A program made the position numbers and the translations under genes. Under the pieces are notes generated by a model that searched no databases, was not told where the DNA came from, and worked only from the letters and a program-made list of their open reading frames with translations. Of a DNA stretch of 14,391 nucleotides, positions 8,479-14,391 are shown piece by piece. Positions within the stretch are counted from its first letter, which is position 1, and every line of letters begins with the position of its first letter. Source of the stretch: Oscillospiraceae bacterium (GTDB lineage: Bacteria; Bacillota_A; Clostridia; Oscillospirales; WRJC01); assembly GCA_009785015.1 (NCBI GenBank), contig WQXD01000066.1:1-14391 (forward strand), given 5' to 3'.

Positions 8479-9111
8479 TTATTCGAGCAAACCGTCAAAG
8501 ATGTCGTCTGTCTGTATTATCAGATCGGGGAATATGGACGGGGAAAATTTTGTGAATATTTCCATGTTTTCTCCGGTATCTTCGCGCTCTTCTTCAATCC
8601 GACTGATTTCATCTTCGGTATAGTGATAATAAATTTCCGGGATTCCGTATTTTTTGTTTTTTTGGATATATACTTCAATCGATTTGTTTCTGTAATCCAC
8701 AATCCAGTACTCTTTGACGCCGATCAATTCATAAACCTGTTTTTTTATGGTTATGTCATATTTTTCGGTGCTCCGGGACAATATTTCCACAACCAAATCC
8801 GGCGCGCCCGTGACGCCTTTTATCGTGTCTATGGTTTTATCGCATATGACCATGACGTCGGGGGTGTATTTGTCTTTATCGCATTCTTCGGGCAGTTCTA
8901 TATTTTTTTCTTTTTGAATAATATCGAGCCTGATATAATTGCTTTCATTATACACGCGGCATTCTTTGCAGTTTTTCCGCGTGAAGTAATCGCGGAAAAT
9001 ATAGTTTAAGCCGCTTGAAATTATTCCGTGATTGGGAGATGAGGGAGCCATATTTATTATTTTTCCGCCGATAACCTGATATTTGAAGCTTTTTAACGGC
9101 GACGCATTCAT
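8479..9111 (-). CDS. Uma2 family (DUF820) PD-(D/E)xK-like protein
   Basis: The 210-residue protein matches the Uma2/DUF820 family, which has a restriction-endonuclease-like fold and largely unknown function. Family features are the N-terminal 'Y-x-V-I-x-G-K-I' strand with a following 'AP..PNHG' (residues 11-29), PDVMV (84-88, candidate catalytic D85), DLVVEILS (105-112, E109) and GVKEYWIVD (131-139). The C-terminal third (about 150-210) is acidic and variable. The ATG at 9111 overlaps the E3 stop codon as ATGA (9108-9111), implying translational coupling, with AAGGG 11 nt upstream inside the E3 coding end. A GTG at 9123 is an alternative. Its place between E3 and E1 of a dehydrogenase complex is unusual; nothing in the sequence explains a metabolic role. 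Confidence 0.85.
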   Translation of the reverse strand: MNASPLKSFKYQVIGGKIINMAPSSPNHGIISSGLNYIFRDYFTRKNCKECRVYNESNYIRLDIIQKEKNIELPEECDKDKYTPDVMVICDKTIDTIKGVTGAPDLVVEILSRSTEKYDITIKKQVYELIGVKEYWIVDYRNKSIEVYIQKNKKYGIPEIYYHYTEDEISRIEEEREDTGENMEIFTKFSPSIFPDLIIQTDDIFDGLLE

Positions 9112-10469
9112 AGCATAAAACACCCTTCTCTGATCACTTCACTCACCGTCGGGTGCGGGAACACAATCTTTTGCACGTCGTCTGCGCGCATTTTCATGCC
9201 GATCATCATCGCCGCGCCGTAGATTATCTCCGAGGCGTAGGCGCCTATCATATGCAGCCCGATTATATTTTTTGCGGCGCCGTCGGTTATTATCTTGCAG
9301 ATGCCGTCGCCCTTTTCGTTTTCGGCCAGATAGCGCCCGCTGTATTTGAGCGTAAATGAATAAACCGAAGCGGATAACCCCTTTTGCTTTGCGGTTTCGG
9401 CGGTTTCGCCCACACCCGCGGCCTCGGGGTTTGTGTATATGACTGCGGGAATGGTATTGTAATCGATTCTATCTTTGCGGCCGAGCATATTGTTCACGCA
9501 GACTTCGCCCTCGCGGTACGCCGTATGCGCGAGCATGGATTTGCCGTTTACATCGCCTGCGGCCCAAACGTTGGCAACGCTCGTTTTGCCGTATTCGTCG
9601 GTGATTACCGCGCCGCGCTCTGTCAAAACGCCTATATTTTCCAATCCGAGATTTTGAGTCGAGGGTCTTCGCCCTATTGAAACCAAAACCTTGCCGGCGG
9701 GCGCCTTGAATTTTTCGCCGTTTGATTCATATTCCACAAAATCCCCGCCGAAAGCCGTGACTTTCGCGCCGAGCTTGAAATCCACGCCTTTTTTTTGATA
9801 GTTCTTATGCAATATATCGGCGATTTCGCCGTCGATGGGCCCGCCTATCTTACTTAGCATCTCTATGACTGTGACTTTGGAGCCGGCCGAATGGAAAAAG
9901 GAAGCCATTTCAAGCCCCACCGCCCCGCCGCCCACCACGACGAAATTTTCGGGGATTTCCGAAAGATTCAAAACCTCGCGGTTGGTGAGGCAGAACCCGC
10001 TGTCAAGCCCTTCCCTGAGCCCGGCGATAGGGGGGACGAGCGCCTCGGAGCCGGAGCATATGAGAAGATGCCTCGCCGAACAAAGAGTTCCGCCCACATC
10101 CACGTCAAATCCGTTCGCGTCCCTGTTTTTTATCACGGCGGCCCCCTCGGCCAAATCGACTCCCGCTTTTTTGAGTTTCGCCGCGACCCCGGAGACGAGG
10201 TTTTTGACCACTTTGTTTTTTCTGTCTATGACATACGGCAAGTCGAGATTCGCCCCCGTAAAACTCACGCCGTACTCGGAGCCGGTTTTGGCGTAATCAT
10301 ATATTTTGGCGGAATACAAAAGGGTTTTTGTCGGGATACAGCCTTCATTGAGGCATACGCCCCCCAGCGCCCTTTTTTCGGCGAGCAAAGTTTTAAGCCC
10401 GCCGTGGGCGGCCCTCTCCGCCGCGTTATATCCGGCGGGTCCCCCGCCGATGACAATCAGATCGTACAT
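9108..10469 (-). CDS. lpdA: dihydrolipoamide dehydrogenase (E3)
   Basis: The 453-residue flavoprotein reoxidises the dihydrolipoyl group of E2 and reduces NAD+. Features in order: FAD-binding GGGPAG (8-13), redox-active disulfide GGVCLNEGCIPTK with C39 and C44, NAD-binding VGGGAVGLEMASFF (179-192), second FAD site AAGDVNG (303-309), and the dimer-interface end HPTVSE with H439 and E444 acting on the partner active site. There is no N-terminal lipoyl domain. ATG at 10469 gives the usual MYDLIVIGGG start, with AAGGAG about 11 nt upstream; an in-frame GTG at 10481 overlaps that site and is unlikely. It follows E2 by 20 nt and overlaps the Uma2 gene by 4 nt, so the three are co-transcribed. Confidence 0.95.
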   Translation of the reverse strand: MYDLIVIGGGPAGYNAAERAAHGGLKTLLAEKRALGGVCLNEGCIPTKTLLYSAKIYDYAKTGSEYGVSFTGANLDLPYVIDRKNKVVKNLVSGVAAKLKKAGVDLAEGAAVIKNRDANGFDVDVGGTLCSARHLLICSGSEALVPPIAGLREGLDSGFCLTNREVLNLSEIPENFVVVGGGAVGLEMASFFHSAGSKVTVIEMLSKIGGPIDGEIADILHKNYQKKGVDFKLGAKVTAFGGDFVEYESNGEKFKAPAGKVLVSIGRRPSTQNLGLENIGVLTERGAVITDEYGKTSVANVWAAGDVNGKSMLAHTAYREGEVCVNNMLGRKDRIDYNTIPAVIYTNPEAAGVGETAETAKQKGLSASVYSFTLKYSGRYLAENEKGDGICKIITDGAAKNIIGLHMIGAYASEIIYGAAMMIGMKMRADDVQKIVFPHPTVSEVIREGCFML

Positions 10470-10489
10470 AAAAATAATCACTCCTTAAA

Positions 10490-11761
10490 TTATCTTGCCA
10501 GAAGCAAATCAAAATTTTCGAGATTGAAACACAATTCCTTTAAGAATTTCGCCGCAGGCGCGCCGTCGAGCGCCCTGTGGTCGAAGGTGAGCGACAGGCC
10601 CATGCAGTCGTAAAAAATATCGCGCCCGTCGGCCTGTTTTATCCTTCTGGTTATATTGTTCACTCCGAGAATACAGGTCTGCGGGGGGTTGATCACGGGA
10701 GTAAAGCTCTCCACGCCCAGGGCTCCGAGGTTTGTCACCGTGAATGTCCCGTTTTTTAATTTGTCCGGGTGGATGGAGCCGTTCTGCGCCTCGCTTATGA
10801 TTTTCTTCGACTGCTTCGCGAGCTCGTTTAAGGACAGGCTGTCCGCCCCGAATATCGTGGGCACGAGCAGCCCGCGCTCGGTATCGACCGCCACGCCCAA
10901 ATTGACCGCTTTGAAATATCTCATAACGCCGAGATCGCCGAGATAGTGGGCGTTCGCGTCTTTGTGGTTTTTCAGGGTTTTTGCCGCGGCATACAGGATT
11001 ATATCGTTTAAAGTGATGTTCTCGAGCCCCAAAGACTGCGCGTTGTCCTTCAGGCTTTTCCGGAATGCCAGTATCACCGAGGCGTCGAAACTCGAATTGA
11101 GGGTGAGCTGGGCCATTTCTGAAAGCGAGGCATGCATCGCTTTCGCGATGAGCTTGCGTATATTGGGCAGTTTTACCTCCGTGTACAGACCGGCGTCCTC
11201 CGGGGCTGCTTTTTCGGGTGTTGCCGGCTTTTCTGCCGGCGCGGTTTCTTCTTCCGCCGAATACAATCTGTGCCCCTTTTTCACAAGCTCGGCGACGTCC
11301 CTTTCGATGATCCTGCCCTCGGGTCCCGTCGGGACGGCCTTGGACAAATCGGCCTTTGCCTGCTCGGCGTATTGTTTTGCGCGGGGCGATATTTTCATCT
11401 GCCCGTCCTCAGGCGGTTCTGCCGCAGTTTTGGGCTCCGGAGTTGGGAGCGGCGCCTCGGGCGTTTCGGCGGGGGCGGGTTTTGTCCCGGATTCGGTGGG
11501 CGTCAGGCTTGAAATGTCTTCCCCCGGCTCTCCTATGATCATGACCGTGTCAAGACAGGGCACGTCGTCGCCCTCATTTACAAACAGGGCGAGGATTGTG
11601 CCCGGCGTTTTTGCTTCCTCGTCAAACGAAGATTTGTCCGTTTCGTAGGAAAACAAAATATCGCCGGAATTGACGCTGTCTCCTTTCTTTTTGTTTATCG
11701 CGGTGACAAGGCAGCTCTCCACGCTCTGCCCCTGTCTCGGCATTATTACTGCCTGGGCCAT
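10490..11761 (-). CDS. 2-oxoacid dehydrogenase E2, dihydrolipoyl acyltransferase
   Basis: The 423-residue E2 forms the core of the complex and transfers the acyl group to CoA. It has one N-terminal lipoyl domain (1-80) with ETDK, K43 being the lipoylated lysine. A Pro/Ala/Glu-rich linker (about 88-118) follows, then the E3/E1-binding domain (123-163; ISPRAKQYA and GPEGRIIERDV), a second linker (170-192) and the catalytic acyltransferase domain (195-423). The catalytic end motif DHRALDG (394-400) has H395 and D399. The lipoyl flank is SSF rather than the common ATV. The ATG has GGAGGG 6 nt upstream. It is the first gene after the promoter at 11805-11833 and leads the leftward operon. The acyl substrate is not determined. 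No lipoate ligase or synthase gene is in the window. Confidence 0.95.
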   Translation of the reverse strand: MAQAVIMPRQGQSVESCLVTAINKKKGDSVNSGDILFSYETDKSSFDEEAKTPGTILALFVNEGDDVPCLDTVMIIGEPGEDISSLTPTESGTKPAPAETPEAPLPTPEPKTAAEPPEDGQMKISPRAKQYAEQAKADLSKAVPTGPEGRIIERDVAELVKKGHRLYSAEEETAPAEKPATPEKAAPEDAGLYTEVKLPNIRKLIAKAMHASLSEMAQLTLNSSFDASVILAFRKSLKDNAQSLGLENITLNDIILYAAAKTLKNHKDANAHYLGDLGVMRYFKAVNLGVAVDTERGLLVPTIFGADSLSLNELAKQSKKIISEAQNGSIHPDKLKNGTFTVTNLGALGVESFTPVINPPQTCILGVNNITRRIKQADGRDIFYDCMGLSLTFDHRALDGAPAAKFLKELCFNLENFDLLLAR

Positions 11762-11804
11762 ATGAATCCCTCCAAAAAAATATAAATAACATCTTTAATA
11801 TGAT

Positions 11805-11833
11805 ATATTACCACAAAATAATGTTTTAGTCAA
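11805..11833 (-). promoter_or_regulatory. sigma-A-type promoter of the E2-E3-Uma2-E1 operon
   Basis: On the minus strand TTGACT (11828-11833) is followed by a 17-nt spacer and TAATAT (11805-11810). This puts transcription start near 11798, about 37 nt before the E2 start codon. A 6-bp inverted repeat (TAATAT/ATATTA, 11796-11810) overlaps the -10 box, which could be chance in AT-rich DNA. Confidence 0.6.
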
Positions 11834-11893
11834 GAATTTTCGTTATTATTTTTTGTTTTGCGACCGTGTTCCGCCATCAAAATTAACAAAAAG

Positions 11894-11922
11894 TTCACAA
11901 GTATATAAAAAATACATAATAT
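11894..11922 (+). promoter_or_regulatory. candidate promoter for the YdcF gene
   Basis: TTCACA (11894-11899), a 17-nt spacer and TAATAT (11917-11922). The match is partial: the -35 is 5 of 6 and the -10 is 4 of 6. It would start transcription only a few bases before the strong ribosome binding site at 11933-11941. Confidence 0.35.
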
Positions 11923-11932
11923 GATAGAACCA

Positions 11933-11941
11933 AAGGGGGTG
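11933..11941 (+). promoter_or_regulatory. strong ribosome binding site upstream of the annotated YdcF start
   Basis: AAGGGGGTG differs by one base from the AAGGAGGTG optimum. It lies 7 nt before an in-frame ATT at 11949, and about 64 nt before the annotated GTG at 12006. It suggests that translation begins well upstream of the first standard start codon in this frame. Confidence 0.5.
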
Positions 11942-12005
11942 TTTTCAAATTTCAAATTCAAAGTTTTCGAAATTTTCTTCATTTACGCCGAAGAGAAAGA
12001 TTGCC

Positions 12006-12776
12006 GTGGCGCTTTTCTTGCTGCTGCTTTTTTTTGCCGCTTGTTTTGCATTTGTCTCCATACTGGCCGGGGCGGGGGCGGGGAATATAGGGGCCTGGTT
12101 TCCTTTGGTTTATTTTTCGCTGCTTTTCGCGGCGGCATATAACAAAGATGCTTTGGGCAAACTGTTAAAAAAGGCGTACCGGCCCCTGACAGCCGTATTT
12201 TATACCGGAATGTTTTCGATAGCGGCGGCATTTGCGCTATTTGCCGTCTTTATTCTCAGCTTTCCGGCCGATATGCCAAAAAATCCGGATGTGGTCATAG
12301 TGCTCGGCTGCCAGGTGTACGGCGACAGGCCGGGCGACATGCTCAAATCGCGGCTTGACGCCGCCGCCGGGATTCTGGCCGGGTATCCCGATTTGATATG
12401 CGTTGTTTCGGGAGGACAGGGGCCAAACGAAACGGTCCCCGAAGCCGATACGATGGAAAAATATCTCATCGGCCAAAAAACGGATCCCGGCAGGATTTAC
12501 AAGGAAAACGAATCGTCGTCCACTTTTTTAAATCTGATCCTTTCAAAGGCCAAAATGGAGGAAAACAATTTAAAATACGAAAATATCATAATAGTCACTA
12601 ACGAATACCATATCCCCAGAGCCGTGATGCTCGCAAAACGGGTATATACAAATTCAAATATTTACGCCGTCAAGGCAAAATCTCCGCCAAGCCTGTTCGG
12701 CTCCGGGCTGATGCGCGAATTTTTCGCGTTTGTGAAAAGTTATATATTTGACAAGCCCGAGGGACTATCGACATAA
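12006..12776 (+). CDS. YdcF/DUF218 family membrane protein
   Basis: The 256-residue protein has hydrophobic segments at about 2-22, 29-44 and 62-86, then a DUF218 domain (about 95-250) facing one side of the membrane. Domain signatures are PDVVIVLGCQV (94-104), SRLDAA (115-120), VVSGGQGPNE (133-142), EAdtM (146-150), ENESSSTFLN (167-176) and VTNEYHIPRA (197-206). The family (YdcF, SanA, ElyC relatives) is linked to envelope or peptidoglycan functions in some bacteria; the reaction here is unknown. GTG at 12006 is the first standard start in frame, but the frame is open back to 11928. A near-perfect ribosome binding site at 11933-11941 points to an ATT at 11949, which would add 19 residues including a basic PKRK before the first membrane segment. 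It is divergent from the E2 operon. Confidence 0.85.
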   Translation: MALFLLLLFFAACFAFVSILAGAGAGNIGAWFPLVYFSLLFAAAYNKDALGKLLKKAYRPLTAVFYTGMFSIAAAFALFAVFILSFPADMPKNPDVVIVLGCQVYGDRPGDMLKSRLDAAAGILAGYPDLICVVSGGQGPNETVPEADTMEKYLIGQKTDPGRIYKENESSSTFLNLILSKAKMEENNLKYENIIIVTNEYHIPRAVMLAKRVYTNSNIYAVKAKSPPSLFGSGLMREFFAFVKSYIFDKPEGLST

Positions 12777-12801
12777 ATTTTTAAAATTTTTAAAATAGGT
12801 A

Positions 12802-12830
12802 TTGACAAACGCGCGAAAATAGTGTATAAT
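12802..12830 (+). promoter_or_regulatory. consensus sigma-A promoter of the T-box leader
   Basis: TTGACA (12802-12807), a 17-nt spacer and TATAAT (12825-12830): both hexamers are perfect. Transcription should start near 12837, just before the T-box leader. The strong promoter fits control by termination in the leader rather than at initiation. Confidence 0.9.
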
Positions 12831-12950
12831 CATAAAAAATGATAAATATGAGTCAGTAAAAGCGATGATCGGGAAGAAGTAACGCGAGTTTGCTGTTTCT
12901 TTCAGAGAGCCGGCGGTTGGTGAAAGCCGGTAAGAAACATATCGGGTGAA

Positions 12951-12953
12951 TAC
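12951..12953 (+). promoter_or_regulatory. T-box specifier codon UAC (Tyr)
   Basis: In the modelled Stem I, the loop strand between the upper helix (ending U12947) and the lower helix (starting U12955) reads GAA-UAC-A. The GAA is part of the conserved S-turn, so UAC is the codon offered to the tRNA-Tyr anticodon, followed by the usual purine. This assignment is by hand folding. Confidence 0.85.
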
Positions 12954-13098
12954 ATCTTGGGAGCTGCGCTCTGAAAACGTTTGGACTGTGGCGGAACTTG
13001 CCGGATTCAATCAAGTAGGAAGCGACGGGGAATGCCCGTAACAGCATTGGAGCATGTTGTGTGCTCTTTTGAGCGTATGGCCGCAAGGTTATGCGAAA

Positions 13099-13150
13099 CT
13101 GAGGTGGTACCGCGGTTATATTTGCGAAATCGTAAATTGATCGCCCTCGG
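13099..13150 (+). promoter_or_regulatory. T-box antiterminator
   Basis: CUGAGG (13099-13104) can pair with CCUCGG (13145-13150), and GCGGU (13112-13116) with AUCGC (13140-13144). This leaves a 7-nt bulge, UGGUACC (13105-13111), as in known T-box antiterminators. The 3' strand is the 5' arm of the terminator, so the two structures exclude each other. Confidence 0.85.
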
Positions 13151-13178
13151 ATTGTAAAATCCGGGGGCGATTTTATAT
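13140..13178 (+). terminator. intrinsic terminator of the T-box leader
   Basis: A 13-bp hairpin with one G-U pair: 13140-13152 pairs with 13159-13171 around the loop TGTAAA, followed by a T-rich tract. It would stop transcription about 30 nt before the lyase start codon unless the antiterminator forms. Confidence 0.93.
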
Positions 13179-13206
13179 TTTTAATTTTATTAGGAGGATC
13201 AATCAA

Positions 13207-14391
13207 ATGGCAGAAGTAAAATTTTTCGGCGGAGCGGATATGCCGCTCGAAATGCACAAGGTGAGGATCATACAAAAACTCAATTTGCTGCCGGTGGAAG
13301 AACGGCTCAAAGCTATAACCGAGGCGGGCAATAATACCTTCCTGCTGAAAAACAGGGATGTATTTCTCGACATGCTCACCGACAGCGGCACCAACGCAAT
13401 GAGCGACAGGCAGCTTGCCGCCATGATGACGGCGGACGACAGTTATGCGGGAAGCGAAACATTTTACCGGTTGGAAGCGCAGATACAGAAATTTTTCGGC
13501 ATGCAATACTTTTTGCCCGCGCATCAGGGCAGGGCCTGCGAAAGCATACTCTCCGAGGCATTGATCACAAAGCCGGGAATGGTCGTGCCGATGAATTACC
13601 ATTTTACGACGGCGAAAGCGCATATTTCGAGATTCGGCGCGGAAATACTCGAAATAATCATCGACGAAGGCTTGGAGGCGACGAGCGACAACCCGTTTAA
13701 AGGGGATATAAACGCCGATAAACTGCGCGAGCTCGTCAAAACCAGAAGAGACGATATAGCCTTCGTCAGAATCGAGGCCGGCACAAACTTGGTCGGCGGC
13801 CAACCGGTGTCAATGGCGAATTACAAGGAAGTAAGCGCGATCTGCCGCGAAGCCGGTATTATCCTCGTGCTCGACGCGAGCCTTCTGGCAGACAATCTGT
13901 ATTTTATCAAAACAAGGGAAAAAGAATACAAGGACACAAGCCTTGCCGCGATAACGCGTGAAATCGCGGATTTGACCGACATCATATATTTTTCCGCGCG
14001 CAAGCTCGGCTGCGCGAGAGGGGGCGGCATGTGTGTGAACCGTCTCGACTTGATGATGAAAATCCGCGAACTCGTTCCGCTTTACGAAGGTTTTCTGACC
14101 TACGGCGGTATGTCCGTGCGCGAAATGGAAGCTATGACTGTCGGACTTGAAGAAACGCTCGATATGGATATGATATCCCAGGCCCCGCAGTTTATAAAAT
14201 ACATGGCGGACGGGCTTATCAAACTCAATATTCCCGTTGTCACGCCTGCCGGCGGACTGGGATGCCACCTCAACGCGAAAGAATTTTTGAGCCATGTCCC
14301 TCAGAGCAAATATTCCGCGGGCGCGCTCGGCGCCGCCGTGTATATCGTCGGCGGCATACGCGGAATGGAACGCGGCACGCTTTCAGAACAG
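13207..14391 (+). CDS. tyrosine phenol-lyase/tryptophanase family PLP lyase (3' end outside window)
   Basis: 395 codons are visible of an expected 450-460. The PLP-dependent beta-eliminating lyase family contains tyrosine phenol-lyase (tyrosine to phenol, pyruvate and ammonia, reversible) and tryptophanase. Visible family features: LTDSGTNAMSD (57-67), SYAGSETFY with Y80, HQGR (106-109), FTT (133-135), N194 in NLVGGQPVSMAN, D223 for the pyridine nitrogen, K266 for the Schiff base, and MERG (387-390). F-T-T and the Arg in MERG match tyrosine phenol-lyase; tryptophanase has F-D-T and V-E-I-G at those places. Differences are A105 for Thr before HQGR, L226 for the conserved Arg after the PLP Asp, and SARKLG for SGKKD around the lysine. 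The start has AGGAGG 9 nt upstream. It is controlled by the tyrosine T-box just before it. Family certain, substrate probable tyrosine. Confidence 0.88.
   Translation, partial: MAEVKFFGGADMPLEMHKVRIIQKLNLLPVEERLKAITEAGNNTFLLKNRDVFLDMLTDSGTNAMSDRQLAAMMTADDSYAGSETFYRLEAQIQKFFGMQYFLPAHQGRACESILSEALITKPGMVVPMNYHFTTAKAHISRFGAEILEIIIDEGLEATSDNPFKGDINADKLRELVKTRRDDIAFVRIEAGTNLVGGQPVSMANYKEVSAICREAGIILVLDASLLADNLYFIKTREKEYKDTSLAAITREIADLTDIIYFSARKLGCARGGGMCVNRLDLMMKIRELVPLYEGFLTYGGMSVREMEAMTVGLEETLDMDMISQAPQFIKYMADGLIKLNIPVVTPAGGLGCHLNAKEFLSHVPQSKYSAGALGAAVYIVGGIRGMERGTLSEQ

Larger units (their letters stand above)
11762..12005. other. divergent intergenic region
   Basis: AT-rich region of about 240 nt between the start of the E2 gene (leftward) and the annotated start of the YdcF gene (rightward). 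It holds the promoter for the leftward operon, a weaker candidate promoter and a ribosome binding site for the rightward gene. I see no RNA gene or terminator in it. Part of its right end may be coding if YdcF starts upstream of 12006. Confidence 0.6.
12837..13178 (+). ncRNA. T-box riboswitch, tyrosine (UAC) specifier
   Basis: This leader binds a specific uncharged tRNA and then lets transcription continue. Stem I spans about 12861-12970: base AGCG/CGCU, kink-turn GAUGA/GGGAG, helix CGGGA (12870-12874) with UCUUG (12955-12959), and the specifier loop with AGUA (12878-12881) facing GAA (12948-12950). Above it are GUUUCUU/AAGAAAC, the AGAGA bulge near 12904-12908, and the apical hairpin CCGGC/GCCGG with loop GGUUGGUGAAA. 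Downstream hairpins are ACGGG/CCCGU (13025-13039) and an 8-bp stem with GCAA loop (13075-13094). The T-box motif GAGGUGGUACCGCG is at 13101-13114. The specifier is UAC followed by A, as is usual. UGGU in the bulge pairs with a tRNA ending in discriminator A, as tRNA-Tyr has. It controls the lyase gene at 13207. Confidence 0.95.

Noticed and set aside
8479..9111. Uma2 gene as evidence of a mobile element or restriction system
   Set aside because: No transposase, terminal repeats, methylase or other defence genes are nearby.
10962..11648. 228-codon open frame on the plus strand
   Set aside because: Antisense to E2; its Ser/Ala/Gly-rich content mirrors the Pro/Ala-rich linkers of E2.
11921..12142. 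73-codon frame with an ATG near the YdcF ribosome binding site
   Set aside because: It overlaps the YdcF coding region in another frame and encodes no family-like sequence. It could matter only if a frameshift joined it to YdcF.
12777..12801. AT-rich repeat-like stretch after YdcF as a terminator
   Set aside because: It is made of runs of A and T with no GC-rich hairpin, so it is not a convincing intrinsic terminator.
12853..13803. 316-codon open frame on the minus strand
   Set aside because: It runs across the T-box leader and antisense to the lyase gene, has no family features, and is a shadow of real plus-strand elements.
13207..14391. Call as tryptophanase
   Set aside because: The F-T-T and M-E-R-G motifs match tyrosine phenol-lyase rather than tryptophanase, and the leader specifier is UAC with a UGGU bulge, not UGG with UGGC.

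Overview
This window looks like part of a chromosome from a Bacillota species, most likely an uncultured gut-type Clostridia. The reasons are a complete T-box riboswitch, strong AGGAGG-type ribosome binding sites, a lipoprotein solute-binding protein of the kind common in that group, and a mixed-GC coding style. This assignment is inference. No mobile element, CRISPR array, tRNA or rRNA gene was seen.

Layout. Eight genes run leftward (minus strand) from a promoter near 11805-11833 to the left edge. In transcription order they are: lipoyl E2 acyltransferase, dihydrolipoamide dehydrogenase (E3), a Uma2-family protein, a fused alpha-beta thiamine-diphosphate E1, a GH38 alpha-mannosidase, an extracellular sugar-type solute-binding lipoprotein, a GH28-like beta-helix protein, and a small membrane protein cut by the window edge. 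Gaps are short (about 20-45 nt, with one ATGA overlap) and contain no visible terminator. The set therefore probably forms one transcription unit of more than 11 kb. It joins a complete 2-oxoacid dehydrogenase complex to a glycan-use module. The 2-oxoacid substrate cannot be read from the sequence.

On the plus strand, diverging from E2, is a YdcF/DUF218 membrane protein gene with an uncertain start. After it comes a consensus sigma-A promoter (TTGACA, 17 nt, TATAAT) and a full T-box leader of about 340 nt. Its specifier codon reads UAC (tyrosine), and its antiterminator bulge carries UGGU, which suits a tRNA with discriminator A. The leader ends in a strong terminator. The gene it controls is a tyrosine phenol-lyase/tryptophanase family PLP enzyme, cut by the right edge after 395 codons.

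The most interesting point is this last unit. T-boxes switch genes on when the matching tRNA is uncharged, that is, when the amino acid is scarce. A tyrosine T-box in front of an enzyme family known for breaking down tyrosine is therefore paradoxical. It suggests either that the enzyme works in the tyrosine-forming direction or that it has another role. The enzyme keeps tyrosine phenol-lyase specificity residues but differs at several other active-site positions.
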